In this document: positions 1 to 7,134 of the stretch, one piece after another
How positions within the stretch are numbered: the stretch's first letter is position 1
Layout: every line of letters starts with the position of its first letter
NCBI RefSeq assembly: GCF_000426465.1
Contig: NZ_AUFK01000002.1
Location: forward strand, 21,831 to 85,830
Length of the DNA: 64,000 nucleotides
Reading direction: 5' to 3'
From: Epilithonimonas caeni DSM 17710
GTDB lineage: Bacteria > Bacteroidota > Bacteroidia > Flavobacteriales > Weeksellaceae
Translations under genes and position numbers: made by a program
The notes under the pieces: generated by a model
The model's database searches: none
What the model saw: only the letters and a program-made list of their open reading frames with translations
Told to the model about the DNA's origin: nothing

Positions 1-174
1 GAAGGTATCTTCTCCGATAAGTCTGGTCATACCACATTATCCGGTTACAAGAAAGATTGTGAAAAGTACAATCTTGCTACTCTGAGAGGTTGGAGAATGC
101 TCCGATATACCGCCGCCAACTACCTTGATATCGAAGAAGATATAAAGAATTTAAAAAATTTTCAATTTAAATAG
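1..174 (+). CDS. Phage nuclease, VRR-NUC-like, C-terminal end only
   Basis: The window opens inside a reading frame whose last 57 residues are visible, ending in TAG at 172-174. The stretch GYKKDCEKYNLATLRGWRML resembles the end of VRR-NUC or resolvase-like phage nucleases, in which a conserved EKYN segment is followed by a buried GW and a short strand. Such genes often lie just before the terminase genes, which fits the small terminase gene beginning 38 bases later. The catalytic residues would be upstream of the window, so activity cannot be judged. A different restriction-fold protein is possible. Confidence 0.5.
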   Translation, partial: EGIFSDKSGHTTLSGYKKDCEKYNLATLRGWRMLRYTAANYLDIEEDIKNLKNFQFK

Positions 175-212
175 TACATTGTACGGTTTTTTAATTATAT
201 TTGTGACGTTAT

Positions 213-692
213 ATGTCTTTTTTCATGAGTAGAACACCTAGGACGACAGCGGTTGAGAAGCAAAAGAGATTAGCTGAAATTAAGAAATGGCTGATTGATG
301 AGGTTCCGAGTTCTACCATTTCAGAAAGGATTGAAAAGAAATATGGATTATCAAAAAGGCAGGGAGATCGATATGTTGCAGAAGCTTCAAAATACTGGTT
401 GAATCAAGTTGATGAAGATTTTACTGTCAAATTGAATAAACGGATAGATAGTCTAAAGAATGATATTCAGAATCTAAGTGCAAAAGAAAAAAAGTCAGCA
501 AAGGGAATCAGGACCATTCTAGCCATCAAAAAGGAAATATCAAGATTGGAAGGTCTTTATCCTGTTAAAAAGGTTCAACATTCTGGTGACAAAGATAATC
601 CGGTTGTGGTAAATTCCACATCATTCAAAAGTGAGCAGGACGAAGAAGATTTCAAAGAGTTCGTAACAAAAAAATATAATTTCAAAACATAA
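213..692 (+). CDS. Probable phage terminase small subunit
   Basis: The 159-residue protein has a basic N-terminal part that can form a helix-turn-helix (about residues 20-60, with a YGLSKRQGDRY segment) followed by a charged helical region (about 65-115) suited to oligomerisation. This is the layout of small terminase subunits, which recognise packaging sites and load the large subunit. The large subunit gene follows at 2014, after a structured RNA tract and three small genes. An ATG four codons inside (225) may be the true start. No sequence motif is decisive; the call rests on fold type and position. The 3' end runs into a strong hairpin beginning at 696. Confidence 0.6.
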   Translation: MSFFMSRTPRTTAVEKQKRLAEIKKWLIDEVPSSTISERIEKKYGLSKRQGDRYVAEASKYWLNQVDEDFTVKLNKRIDSLKNDIQNLSAKEKKSAKGIRTILAIKKEISRLEGLYPVKKVQHSGDKDNPVVVNSTSFKSEQDEEDFKEFVTKKYNFKT

Positions 693-695
693 ATC

Positions 696-790
696 AAAGC
701 ACGATCGACAGGTTAGTAATATCGAAACATTCAAGAACTATTTTAAATTAATTTTTTCAAACTGTCAGCGTAGGTGTTATCGTGCTTTTT
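696..790 (+). terminator. Long-stem hairpin with T-run after terS
   Basis: AAAGCACGAT (696-705) pairs with ATCGTGCTTT (779-788), followed by further T residues. A second helix, GACAG (707-711) with CTGTC (762-766), lies inside. The large 50-base loop makes it an unusual terminator. It may instead be the first domain of the structured RNA tract. Confidence 0.45.
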
Positions 791-919
791 AAAATATACA
801 TCCAGTAAGGTTTGCGCCCGGAGTATCCTTTGGAGAAAGATGGGGTGTCCTGTGATAGGTTCTTTTGAGTAAGATTAAATGCCTTGGATTTTCAGCCTAA
901 TGAGAAAGCAAACCAAATC

Positions 920-995
920 GGGGAAGTAGGCGAATGATAGAGCCCCCTCTTAGTTGAGCGGTAATAAGTTGCAGGTTCAAGTCCTGCCTTCTCCA
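920..995 (+). tRNA. tRNA-like element, degenerate
   Basis: The acceptor helix GGGGAAG (920-926) pairs with CTTCTCC (988-994), with A995 in the discriminator position. A perfect T arm, GCAGG-TTCAAGT-CCTGC, spans 971-987. A 3-bp D-like arm (GGC 929-931 with GCC 942-944) is present. The anticodon arm is poor: CTC/GAG closes a six-base loop, and a mismatch interrupts the stem. CCA is not encoded beyond CA. It may be a decayed phage tRNA or a tRNA mimic inside a larger RNA. The amino acid identity cannot be assigned. Confidence 0.45.
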
Positions 996-1123
996 CAAAC
1001 ATTTTTTTGAGAAAGGACCATGCAACGGAAAAAAGGTTGATCACCTTGTAAGTTGCAAATTATAGAGGTTGTATGGTCCGCAGTTAATTCTGTTAGCATT
1101 TAAGAAATCAAAACAAAATGCAG

Positions 1124-1250
1124 GGGGGGACGTAGCTCAGGGGTAGAGCGGTTGAGGAAGATAAAGCGAGTAGGTGCAGAATAAGGTACAATAAAAGCAG
1201 GAAAGCATAATTTCAATACACAGGTCATGGGTTCGATTCCCATCTCTCCA
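1124..1250 (+). tRNA. tRNA-like element interrupted in the anticodon arm
   Basis: The D arm GCTC-AGGGGTA-GAGC follows a G-rich 5' strand starting at 1124. The T arm ATGGG-TTCGATT-CCCAT spans 1227-1243, and CTCTCC (1244-1249) can pair with the G-rich 5' strand using G-T pairs. The anticodon stem GTTGA/TCAAT closes an insert of about 57 bases instead of a 7-base loop. The insert is purine-rich and too short for a known group I or II intron. It is either a tRNA gene with an unusual insertion or a tRNA-shaped domain of a larger phage RNA. Confidence 0.45.
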
Positions 1251-1289
1251 CAAAATCCGGAAGGTTGACTCTTGAAAAAGGGAAAAGAA

Positions 1290-1335
1290 GATTCTCATGT
1301 TTAATTTGAGGTTTTATGGTTATTAGTTTTTGCCC
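1290..1335 (+). repeat. Copy 1 of a 45-bp terminator-linked repeat
   Basis: This segment begins GATTCTCATGTTTAATTTGA, continues through a TTATTAG block, and is nearly identical to 30217-30261. The two differ by single-base indels and a few substitutions. Each copy leads directly into a rho-independent terminator. CTCA and TGAG in the segment can form a small hairpin. One copy lies in the prophage and the other lies outside it beyond the tRNA. Confidence 0.75.
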
Positions 1336-1361
1336 GGCTGAAATATTTCGGTCGGGTTTTT
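1332..1361 (+). terminator. Rho-independent terminator of the RNA tract
   Basis: CCCGGC (1333-1338) pairs with GTCGGG (1351-1356) using one G-T pair. GAAA/TTTC extends the stem inward, and a run of five T follows. It would end transcripts from the structured RNA tract before the gene at 1390. Confidence 0.75.
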
Positions 1362-1389
1362 AAATTATCAGAATATAAAAATAGAAACA

Positions 1390-1707
1390 ATGCAAGACAT
1401 TAAAAACAAAAAATTTGAAATTGATAATTATTTTGATTTCACGATTATGGATGAATACGCCAACAGATGGGATGGAGATTCCGAACCAATTGAAGTATCA
1501 ATTGGAATAAGTTCAAATGATGAATCTTGTAGCATAGCAGAAGTTAAGGTTAAAGACTTTGATGACTTAACAAAATGGCAAGTTACTCAAGTTGCTGATA
1601 ATGCTACAGAAATAGAAGTGCGTGAATTCTTGAAAGAGAAACATGCAGAATTAAAAGATTTGCTATACGAAAAACTGAATAACCCTGATAGTAACGGCCA
1701 GTGTTAA
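1390..1707 (+). CDS. Hypothetical acidic phage protein
   Basis: This is a 105-residue acidic protein with no motif that I recognise. It has no signal peptide or membrane segment. It lies between the structured RNA tract and a cluster of very small genes before the large terminase. The ATG at 1390 sits 23 bases after the last T of the terminator region and is preceded by an AT-rich stretch, as is usual for start sites in this phylum. Codon use is like that of the neighbouring phage genes. The function is unknown. Confidence 0.6.
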   Translation: MQDIKNKKFEIDNYFDFTIMDEYANRWDGDSEPIEVSIGISSNDESCSIAEVKVKDFDDLTKWQVTQVADNATEIEVREFLKEKHAELKDLLYEKLNNPDSNGQC

Positions 1708-1729
1708 ATTTTAAACCTAAAAATAATCG

Positions 1730-1876
1730 ATGATGATAGTATACAAAGTTTGCAAAAAAGGTGAGTGTAATAATGTTCCTTTTGAAATAGATATAAAAGG
1801 AAAAACAAAAAAATTTTGTTGTAAAAAAGGTTTTGAAAAATCAATTTCCGAATTTACAAAATCAATTAAACAATGA
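1730..1876 (+). CDS. Small cysteine-containing phage protein
   Basis: ATG-ATG at 1730 opens a 48-residue frame ending TGA at 1874-1876. The protein has four cysteines arranged as a CKKGEC pair near the N-terminus and an FCC pair in the middle, which could bind zinc. It is lysine-rich. Its stop overlaps the start of the next gene in an ATGA arrangement, which suggests translational coupling and supports both genes being real. The function is unknown. Confidence 0.5.
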   Translation: MMIVYKVCKKGECNNVPFEIDIKGKTKKFCCKKGFEKSISEFTKSIKQ

Positions 1877-2007
1877 CAAACAAAGAACTTAAAGCCGATA
1901 AAAAACAAACGTTGTTAGGATGCACTATCCTACTATCAATCGCTTTGACATTTGTTGCTGCAGGGGCAACAGTTGGAATATTGTTTTATAAATTCTTGTT
2001 TCTGTAA
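1873..2007 (+). CDS. Small single-span membrane protein
   Basis: The 44-residue frame has a charged N-terminus (MTNKELKADKK) followed by one hydrophobic segment of about 25 residues ending at the C-terminus. It overlaps the previous gene by four bases (ATGA) and ends six bases before the large terminase start. Its size and shape fit a phage accessory membrane protein; a lysis role cannot be claimed, because a holin is found elsewhere. Confidence 0.5.
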   Translation: MTNKELKADKKQTLLGCTILLSIALTFVAAGATVGILFYKFLFL

Positions 2008-2013
2008 TCTTGA

Positions 2014-3492
2014 ATGCCGGAAGTAAAATCAAAGACCGTTAGAAAATCTCCCAGGGATATCCTTCGGGAAATCGTTCTTTCATCATTTGAAAACTTCATC
2101 TATTACATTCAGAAAGAACATTTCGGATATAAGCCCAATCTTTATCCATATCAACTTAGAATAGTTGAGGACCTTGAAAAGGTTTTGAGAGGTGAAATAA
2201 CCCGTGAAATAATCAATCTCCCACCGAGATATAGAAAAACTGAAATAGCCGTAAAGATGTTCATAGCATACGCCCTGGCACATAATCCAAAAGCAAAGTT
2301 TATCCATGTATCGTACTCTACCAAGTTGGCACTTGATAACTCGGAGGCTATCAAAGATATTGTGATGAGTGAAGCTTATCAATATCTATTTCCGGAAGTT
2401 CAAATAAAGAAAGATTCGAAAGCAAAAGAAAAGTGGTACACAACTCAAGGCGGTGGAGTTTATGCAACATCATCTGGAGGACAGATAACAGGTTTCGGAG
2501 CCGGTAGTTCTATTGAGGAATATGATGATGAGGTTGAGGAATCAGAAGATAATAATGAAGGTATTGAAGAATTCATTCCAGTAAATCCGGAAGATCAAAA
2601 CTCTGTTTTCAATTATGTTTTCGGTGGTGCCATTGTAATCGATGATGCCAACAAACCGGAAGATGCTTGGAGTCGATTGATGTTGAGCCGTGTCAATGAA
2701 CGATATGATAGTACGATAAAAAACCGTGTCAATTCCAGATTCACACCAATCATCAATATCCAACAAAGGATATCAAAGAATGATCTCAGTTCTCATCTTA
2801 TCAAAGCAGGTGGATGGAATCTTCTAAAGTTGAAAGCGCTCGATGATAAAGGCAATCCATTATGCAGCAAGATACATACCCGTGATGAATTATTGCAGCT
2901 TAAGAAAGAAAACGAGAATATCTTTAACAGTCAATATCAGCAAGAACCACAAGATGCAGAAGGTTTGATGTATGAACTTATCAAAGTTGATAAGATTGAG
3001 AAGCGTGGGTTATCTATTTCAGCGTGCGACCCTGCAGATGATGGAGAATGTTACATCGCTTCTATTTTCGCGTACATCTACGATAATACTATTTGGGTCC
3101 ATGATGTTGTATTCAATCAAGATGGCAGTGAAAAAACTATTCCGGAAAATATCCGGAAGGCCAAACTACACAAGCCTTATGCATTCTGGTTTGAGAAGGA
3201 TGGTTTAGGTTCAATATATGCAAAGCAGGTTAAGCAGAAATATACTTTAGTGAGGACATTCAACGCAAAAGGTAATAAGGATGCCAGGATATTCGATAAA
3301 GCTTATCTGGTATCAAAACATTTCCGGTTCTTGAACATTTCACCAAATCAGGAATATGAGAACGCTATCAACAATCTTTCATCATACGAGAAGAAAGCCG
3401 AAAACAATGAGATAAAAGATTTCGCTGATATATGTACCTCGCTTATGGATATAGCTATCAAGAATAAACTAATTAACATCTACAAGGATTAA
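2014..3492 (+). CDS. terL: Terminase large subunit
   Basis: This 492-residue ATPase and nuclease pumps DNA into the prohead and cuts the genome. The N-terminal ATPase domain carries the Walker A-like segment LPPRYRKTE near residue 68, where many phages have PPR.GKSE, so the Gly-Lys-Ser core is here Arg-Lys-Thr. A Walker B-like GAIVIDDANK follows near residue 204. The C-terminal RNase H-like nuclease starts near residue 335 with an acidic SACDPADDG strand. An acidic insert of about 25 residues (around 168-195) precedes Walker B. Length is normal for the family. The stop overlaps the ATG of the next gene (TAATG), indicating coupled translation. Confidence 0.9.
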   Translation: MPEVKSKTVRKSPRDILREIVLSSFENFIYYIQKEHFGYKPNLYPYQLRIVEDLEKVLRGEITREIINLPPRYRKTEIAVKMFIAYALAHNPKAKFIHVSYSTKLALDNSEAIKDIVMSEAYQYLFPEVQIKKDSKAKEKWYTTQGGGVYATSSGGQITGFGAGSSIEEYDDEVEESEDNNEGIEEFIPVNPEDQNSVFNYVFGGAIVIDDANKPEDAWSRLMLSRVNERYDSTIKNRVNSRFTPIINIQQRISKNDLSSHLIKAGGWNLLKLKALDDKGNPLCSKIHTRDELLQLKKENENIFNSQYQQEPQDAEGLMYELIKVDKIEKRGLSISACDPADDGECYIASIFAYIYDNTIWVHDVVFNQDGSEKTIPENIRKAKLHKPYAFWFEKDGLGSIYAKQVKQKYTLVRTFNAKGNKDARIFDKAYLVSKHFRFLNISPNQEYENAINNLSSYEKKAENNEIKDFADICTSLMDIAIKNKLINIYKD

Positions 3493-3719
3493 TGAATACT
3501 AAATTAATTTGTAAGTGCTGCAACAATCAAATAGGCAATTTCACCAAGGATGTTATTTCCTTTGAAAATATGAAAGCATTATCAAAGCTTGAAATAAACT
3601 TTTCATCCGGATTGATGAATGTTAAATGCCATCATTGCCACAATTGGAATAGTATAGATTCAAATAAAACAGTTACTAAGAACGACAAAAGAAAAGCTCA
3701 AGAACATTTAAGACTATAA
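3492..3719 (+). CDS. Com-like zinc ribbon protein
   Basis: The 75-residue protein has two cysteine pairs, CKCC near residue 7 and CHHC near residue 48, separated by about 40 residues and followed by a WNSI segment. The pattern matches small phage zinc proteins of the Mu Com type, in which CxxC and a C-x-x-C followed by a polar turn bind zinc. Com activates translation of the mom DNA-modification gene in Mu; no mom-like gene is visible here. The gene overlaps terL by one base, so it is probably translated together with it. Confidence 0.55.
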   Translation: MNTKLICKCCNNQIGNFTKDVISFENMKALSKLEINFSSGLMNVKCHHCHNWNSIDSNKTVTKNDKRKAQEHLRL

Positions 3720-3739
3720 ATTCTTAAAACAGAATAGCT

Positions 3740-4039
3740 ATGAAAACAAAGTTTACAAAGGACTCGGATTATCCGGGAAAGCAATATCAAGAATTGCATG
3801 ATCATATGTTCGAAGAACACGGTCTTATTCTATTAGAAAGCCAAATGCAAGACATAATCCATATAGTCAACAAGATGCAATCCCCTGACAGAGAAGAAGA
3901 GATGAGAGAGATGTTGGAGGAACTTGTGGAACTGAAAAGAATCAAAGACCTAGATGGAAAAACGCCATATTATTTAGAAAGACAACCAAAAGTATGGGAA
4001 AAAGCTAAAGCACTACTCCAATCCCTAAAACAACCGTAG
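3740..4039 (+). CDS. Hypothetical phage protein
   Basis: The 99-residue protein is hydrophilic and mostly helical by composition, with an acidic EEEMREMLEELVEL segment in the middle that could form a coiled coil. It has no cysteine pairs, signal or membrane segment. It lies in a run of small plus-strand genes between the large terminase and the exonuclease. The function is unknown. Confidence 0.55.
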   Translation: MKTKFTKDSDYPGKQYQELHDHMFEEHGLILLESQMQDIIHIVNKMQSPDREEEMREMLEELVELKRIKDLDGKTPYYLERQPKVWEKAKALLQSLKQP

Positions 4040-4108
4040 TTTTCTAACGAAGCAGAAAGTATTTAATATACAATTACTTACAACTGATGTAAGTTTTCTA
4101 ACGAAGCA
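4038..4108 (+). repeat. 17-bp direct repeat pair
   Basis: AGTTTTCTAACGAAGCA occurs at 4038-4054 and again at 4092-4108, an exact repeat with a 54-bp period. The first copy overlaps the stop of the preceding gene. The space between the copies has no gene. The pair may be a duplicated leader or a recombination scar. Confidence 0.6.
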
Positions 4109-4131
4109 AATTAATCCATAAAACAAGAGAA

Positions 4132-4239
4132 ATGATAAGTTTATTAACAATAATAGTTGCTTATTCAATAGCAAAGAAACTTGATGATTCATCAGATTAT
4201 AAAACCCCGAAAGGAAAATATAAAAACAGGTATAAATAA
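4132..4239 (+). CDS. Tiny membrane-associated phage peptide
   Basis: A 35-residue frame begins with a hydrophobic segment (MISLLTIIVAYSIA) and ends in a basic, polar tail. The stop TAA (4237-4239) overlaps the ATG of the next gene in a TAATG arrangement, the same coupling seen at terL and the gene after it. That spacing is the main reason to believe the gene is translated. No function can be assigned. Confidence 0.4.
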   Translation: MISLLTIIVAYSIAKKLDDSSDYKTPKGKYKNRYK

Positions 4240-4628
4240 TGGAAGCAAACCAATTACAAGCAAAAGATTTACGTTTGGGGAATTTTGTAAGAGATAAAAT
4301 TTCAAAAGAGCTATTAGTAGTTATTGAATTAAATGATAATCGCATCTCTACAAAGGTTATTGATAGAAGTAAATTTCCATTACCCGATGGATGGTGCTTA
4401 GAGCCTATTCCCCTTTCCGAAGATGTTCTCTTGAAGATGGGGTTTGAGAAAAATAACGGAATGTGGTTTAAAGAAAAATGTGTTTTTTATTTTACAAAAT
4501 ACACTACTGAAATAGGATATTATAGTTTCTTCGTAGGAAATGCTACTATCGCAATACTCAGGTACACTCACCAGTTACAGAACCTTCATTTCGCCCTTTG
4601 TGGAGAAGAGCTAACTTTTAAAAATTAG
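4239..4628 (+). CDS. Hypothetical phage protein, possible DUF-type head-region protein
   Basis: The 129-residue protein begins with a segment LRLGNFVRDK that recalls small Bacteroidota phage and plasmid proteins with a short beta-barrel start. The middle contains WCLEPIPLSEDVLLKMGF, typical of a widespread uncharacterised family in this phylum. No catalytic motif is visible. It is translated four bases ahead of the next gene. The function is unknown. Confidence 0.6.
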   Translation: MEANQLQAKDLRLGNFVRDKISKELLVVIELNDNRISTKVIDRSKFPLPDGWCLEPIPLSEDVLLKMGFEKNNGMWFKEKCVFYFTKYTTEIGYYSFFVGNATIAILRYTHQLQNLHFALCGEELTFKN

Positions 4629-4632
4629 AATT

Positions 4633-4860
4633 ATGGACTGGAAAAACTTAAGTAAAGAAAAATCTATTTGCACACAAACAGGAAATTGGGACGGTAAAAA
4701 ATCCGATGAACTTATTGTAAGAGATTACAAAGGAAATTATTATATAGCTGTATGTTATCAAGGTTTTATCGATGGTAGTGAATTTTGTGAGTTCTTTGAT
4801 TATAATGATTTTCAAATTGACGGCGTAATTTTTTGGGCGACAATTCCCGAACCTTTCTAA
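4633..4860 (+). CDS. Hypothetical phage protein
   Basis: The 75-residue protein contains many aromatic residues (FCEFFDYNDF near the C-terminus) and alternating strands, with no membrane segment or signal. The ATG lies four bases after the preceding stop, suggesting an operon. The function is unknown. Confidence 0.55.
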   Translation: MDWKNLSKEKSICTQTGNWDGKKSDELIVRDYKGNYYIAVCYQGFIDGSEFCEFFDYNDFQIDGVIFWATIPEPF

Positions 4861-4897
4861 CTACGGAAACCCGTAAACCAATAACAAAAAACAAATT

Positions 4898-5446
4898 ATG
4901 AAAGCATTTTTAGACATTGAAACTGGAGGTTTCTCCATTAACAAAAACGGAGTTTGCGAAATTGCCGTTGTGATCACTGATAATAACCTTGTACCAGTTG
5001 AAGAATTTCATTCGCTGATCAAACCTTATCTGAGAGAATGTGGAACCGAGCTAGTATCATATAAAGATGATTCGATGGCGGTCAACGGAATTACAATTGA
5101 GGACCTGGAAACTAAAGGCCGTGATGTATGTGATGTTATTTATGATATTGTATTGCTTTTAAAATTACATTCTCAAACTGAAAAAATAGTGTTAGTAGGT
5201 CATAACTCCACTATATTTGACATTCCTAGAATCCAACATCTGTGTAATAGATTCCATCACGAAAAAGATTTCTTCATCAACTTTCTTCAAGAAGATACGA
5301 TGAAGATAGCAAAAGGTTTTCTAAATCTTCCATCCTATTCGCTTGAAAATCTTTGTTCTCATTTCCAAATTGTAAATGAGAAAGCACATTCTGCATTGTC
5401 TGATACTTATTCGACAATCGAACTTTACAAAAAATTGGTTGGATAA
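4898..5446 (+). CDS. DnaQ-like 3'-5' exonuclease
   Basis: The protein is a DEDDh exonuclease of 182 residues. Exo I is FLDIETGG (Asp6, Glu8), Exo II is in GHNSTIFDIPR (Asp near residue 110), and Exo III is HSALSDTYS (His near 165, Asp near 170). All four acidic ligands and the catalytic histidine are present. Such enzymes remove nucleotides from 3' ends of DNA or RNA. The phage role could be proofreading, host DNA turnover or RNA turnover. It is the last gene before a structured RNA and a new promoter. Confidence 0.85.
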   Translation: MKAFLDIETGGFSINKNGVCEIAVVITDNNLVPVEEFHSLIKPYLRECGTELVSYKDDSMAVNGITIEDLETKGRDVCDVIYDIVLLLKLHSQTEKIVLVGHNSTIFDIPRIQHLCNRFHHEKDFFINFLQEDTMKIAKGFLNLPSYSLENLCSHFQIVNEKAHSALSDTYSTIELYKKLVG

Positions 5447-5466
5447 ATTTCGGTGCATATAAAACT

Positions 5467-5636
5467 AATCACACTCTTAGATTAAAGTAAGAAGCTAGCG
5501 TAGACGTGAAGCGATAAGTAAAGCTCAATTATTGGCTAATCATAATTCGGCAAGGGAAAGGAGCAAATACCGACAGGCCGTTGATTAAATTCACAGACAC
5601 TATCAGGAGTGTGATTTTATTAATTTGTTTTTTTTT
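5467..5636 (+). ncRNA. Candidate structured RNA before the portal gene
   Basis: AATCACACTC (5467-5476) pairs perfectly with GAGTGTGATT (5607-5616), closing a domain of about 130 bases with inner helices such as TAATCA (5537-5542) with TGATTA (5582-5587) and CGG with CCG. A T-rich run ends at 5636. No open frame fills the stretch. It lies directly upstream of the portal promoter, so it may end the upstream transcript as a complex terminator or be a separate RNA. The helices were read by eye. Confidence 0.45.
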
Positions 5637-5648
5637 ACAAATAACTAA

Positions 5649-5675
5649 TTGCATATCAAAAATTTATTACATTTG
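5649..5675 (+). promoter_or_regulatory. Bacteroidota-type promoter before the portal gene
   Basis: TACATTTG at 5668-5675 matches the TAnnTTTG element. TTG at 5649-5651 lies 16 bases upstream and could serve as the distal element. Transcription would start near 5682, just before the shared GATCACGG leader. Confidence 0.5.
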
Positions 5676-5690
5676 TAGAAATTAAATCAC

Positions 5691-5712
5691 GATCACGGAA
5701 ATTATGAAATAG
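5691..5712 (+). promoter_or_regulatory. Shared leader motif, copy 1, with two-codon minigene
   Basis: GATCACGGAAATTATGAAAT begins at 5691. Related copies lie at 17655 and 20609. The only ATG (5704) is followed at once by a stop, ATG-AAA-TAG. The portal frame runs through the same bases as GAT-CAC-GGA-AAT-TAT-GAA-ATA. Codon 3 of the portal frame, ATA (5709), overlaps the stop of the minigene. Confidence 0.5.
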
Positions 5713-6995
5713 GATTTCTTCAAAGCTTATTCGAACGGAATAAACCAACATTTTCTAAACAGGAAAATGGTTTGCCTTTTTTTCATAATACCAGTTCACC
5801 TCTTTTTCAAGCGATATTCTCTACTTCTTGGGAAAATATCAATCAAAGCTTTTACACACGCCTTGCACAATCTATTGATCCAATAGATAGCACTATCACT
5901 TTTTTCGGAGAAGTTCTTTCATCCGGAATACTCAAATCTGTCAATTCAAAAGGTGAAGATGTTACTGAAAGTGATGATCTTATCAAACTTCTAAGAAATC
6001 CTAATTCAAATCAGAATTTCAGTCAATTCATTGAAGAATGGCTCTATTACCATTACTCGCATGGATGGAATTATATTGTACCGCAGAATAGATCTGTAGG
6101 TTTTGAAACAAAACTAAATAGCGGTACACAGTTATTTAATTGTGATCCTGATTATATAGATTGGAATAGCTTATATAGTTTCGTATTCAATTTCTTCAGT
6201 AAAAATGAAGATCTTCATTTCAGTTATCGTCCATTAGGATTTACGAGAATCAAATATTCCAATGTGATCCCGTATTTCGATGTCCGTCAAAATCCGGAGA
6301 AACCTTATATAGGTATATCAAGGTTACTTGCATTAAAGCAGAACATTCAAAATTACGCTTTGGCAGGTCAGGCCAAAGAAAATATGATCAAAAGGTCCGG
6401 ATCTCAGATAGTTTCATTGGATGTAAAAACATTTGATGATTTCGGATTGGATGGTGAGGTTGGAACCGGTGAAATTGATAAAGATGGAAATCCAATAACT
6501 ACAACCCACAAAAAGAAACTTGAGAAGGAACTTCGTGAAACAGGTATCGGCAACAATACATATGGTGTTGCATTCTCTACATTACCTTTAAAAGCTTTCT
6601 CTTTATCTGATGGACTTGAAAAGCTTGATTATGACAAGTTATCTGTTGAAGATGCGAGGGTTATAATCAACAAATACAACCTTCCAAAAGAATTTCAAAA
6701 CCTTACAACTGAATCGGCAAAGTTTGCGAATCGTCAGATGGCAATGATAGAGGTTATCCAAAACACAATTGAACCTTTAGCTCAATATTTCTGTGAGAAG
6801 ATATCATCATTCTTCAAATGGGAAAATACGATATATATCGACTATTCCCATCTACCAGTTTTTGCAGAAAATGAAAAAACGAAGATCGAGACTATGAAAA
6901 TAAAACTTGAAGTCTTATTCAGCATGTTTGAAAAAGGATTGATAGATGAATCCAAACTGAAAGAAAAAATCCAAGGATATGAAGAATACATATAA
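5709..6995 (+). CDS. Phage portal protein, start codon unresolved
   Basis: The portal is the dodecameric ring through which DNA enters the head. About 430 residues in the open frame match HK97-type portals in length and layout: an early NPNSNQNF/FIEEWLYYHYSHGWNY region, a central region rich in strands, and a C-terminal helix-rich stem. The protein start is unclear. The frame is open from 5679 and reads IGFLQSLFERN from 5709, which looks like a real portal N-terminus, but it has no ATG, GTG or TTG before the TTG at 5772. The ATG at 5704 is one base out of frame. The coordinate given uses the ATA at 5709 as a marker only. Confidence 0.8.
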   Translation: MGFLQSLFERNKPTFSKQENGLPFFHNTSSPLFQAIFSTSWENINQSFYTRLAQSIDPIDSTITFFGEVLSSGILKSVNSKGEDVTESDDLIKLLRNPNSNQNFSQFIEEWLYYHYSHGWNYIVPQNRSVGFETKLNSGTQLFNCDPDYIDWNSLYSFVFNFFSKNEDLHFSYRPLGFTRIKYSNVIPYFDVRQNPEKPYIGISRLLALKQNIQNYALAGQAKENMIKRSGSQIVSLDVKTFDDFGLDGEVGTGEIDKDGNPITTTHKKKLEKELRETGIGNNTYGVAFSTLPLKAFSLSDGLEKLDYDKLSVEDARVIINKYNLPKEFQNLTTESAKFANRQMAMIEVIQNTIEPLAQYFCEKISSFFKWENTIYIDYSHLPVFAENEKTKIETMKIKLEVLFSMFEKGLIDESKLKEKIQGYEEYI

Positions 6996-7134
6996 CCGTG
7001 ACAAAGAACTTAATAAAGTTCAAGATATAGCTGGAAAACTTAAAGATGAAAAGCTATTGAAAGATTTAAAAAAGAGAAAAGAAAATTCAAATATCTGTAA
7101 AGATGGCAAAGATGAACATAAAAAAATTCAGTGA
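6979..7134 (+). CDS. Small charged overlapping frame, uncertain
   Basis: A 51-residue lysine-rich frame starts inside the end of the portal gene and ends inside the start of the protease gene, bridging the 107-base gap between them. It has no recognisable motif. It could be a real coupled gene or an accident of AT-rich DNA. Confidence 0.3.
   Translation: MKNTYNRDKELNKVQDIAGKLKDEKLLKDLKKRKENSNICKDGKDEHKKIQ

Larger units (their letters stand above)
696..1367 (+). ncRNA. Candidate large structured RNA with tRNA-like modules
   Basis: No gene fits between terS (ends 692) and 1390, but the stretch is packed with helices. They are 696-705 with 779-788 (10 bp); 809-815 with 908-914 (GGTTTGC/GCAAACC); a tRNA-like fold at 920-995; 1015-1021 with 1073-1079 (GGACCAT/ATGGTCC), enclosing GCAAC/GTTGC and AAGGT/ACCTT; an interrupted tRNA-like fold at 1124-1250; and a rho-independent terminator at 1332-1361. 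Several closing stems are 7 bp, as in tRNA acceptor stems. The tract may be one ornate RNA, comparable in size and phage context to GOLLD or ROOL RNAs, or a row of decayed phage tRNAs. The helices were read by eye and not computed. Confidence 0.5.
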
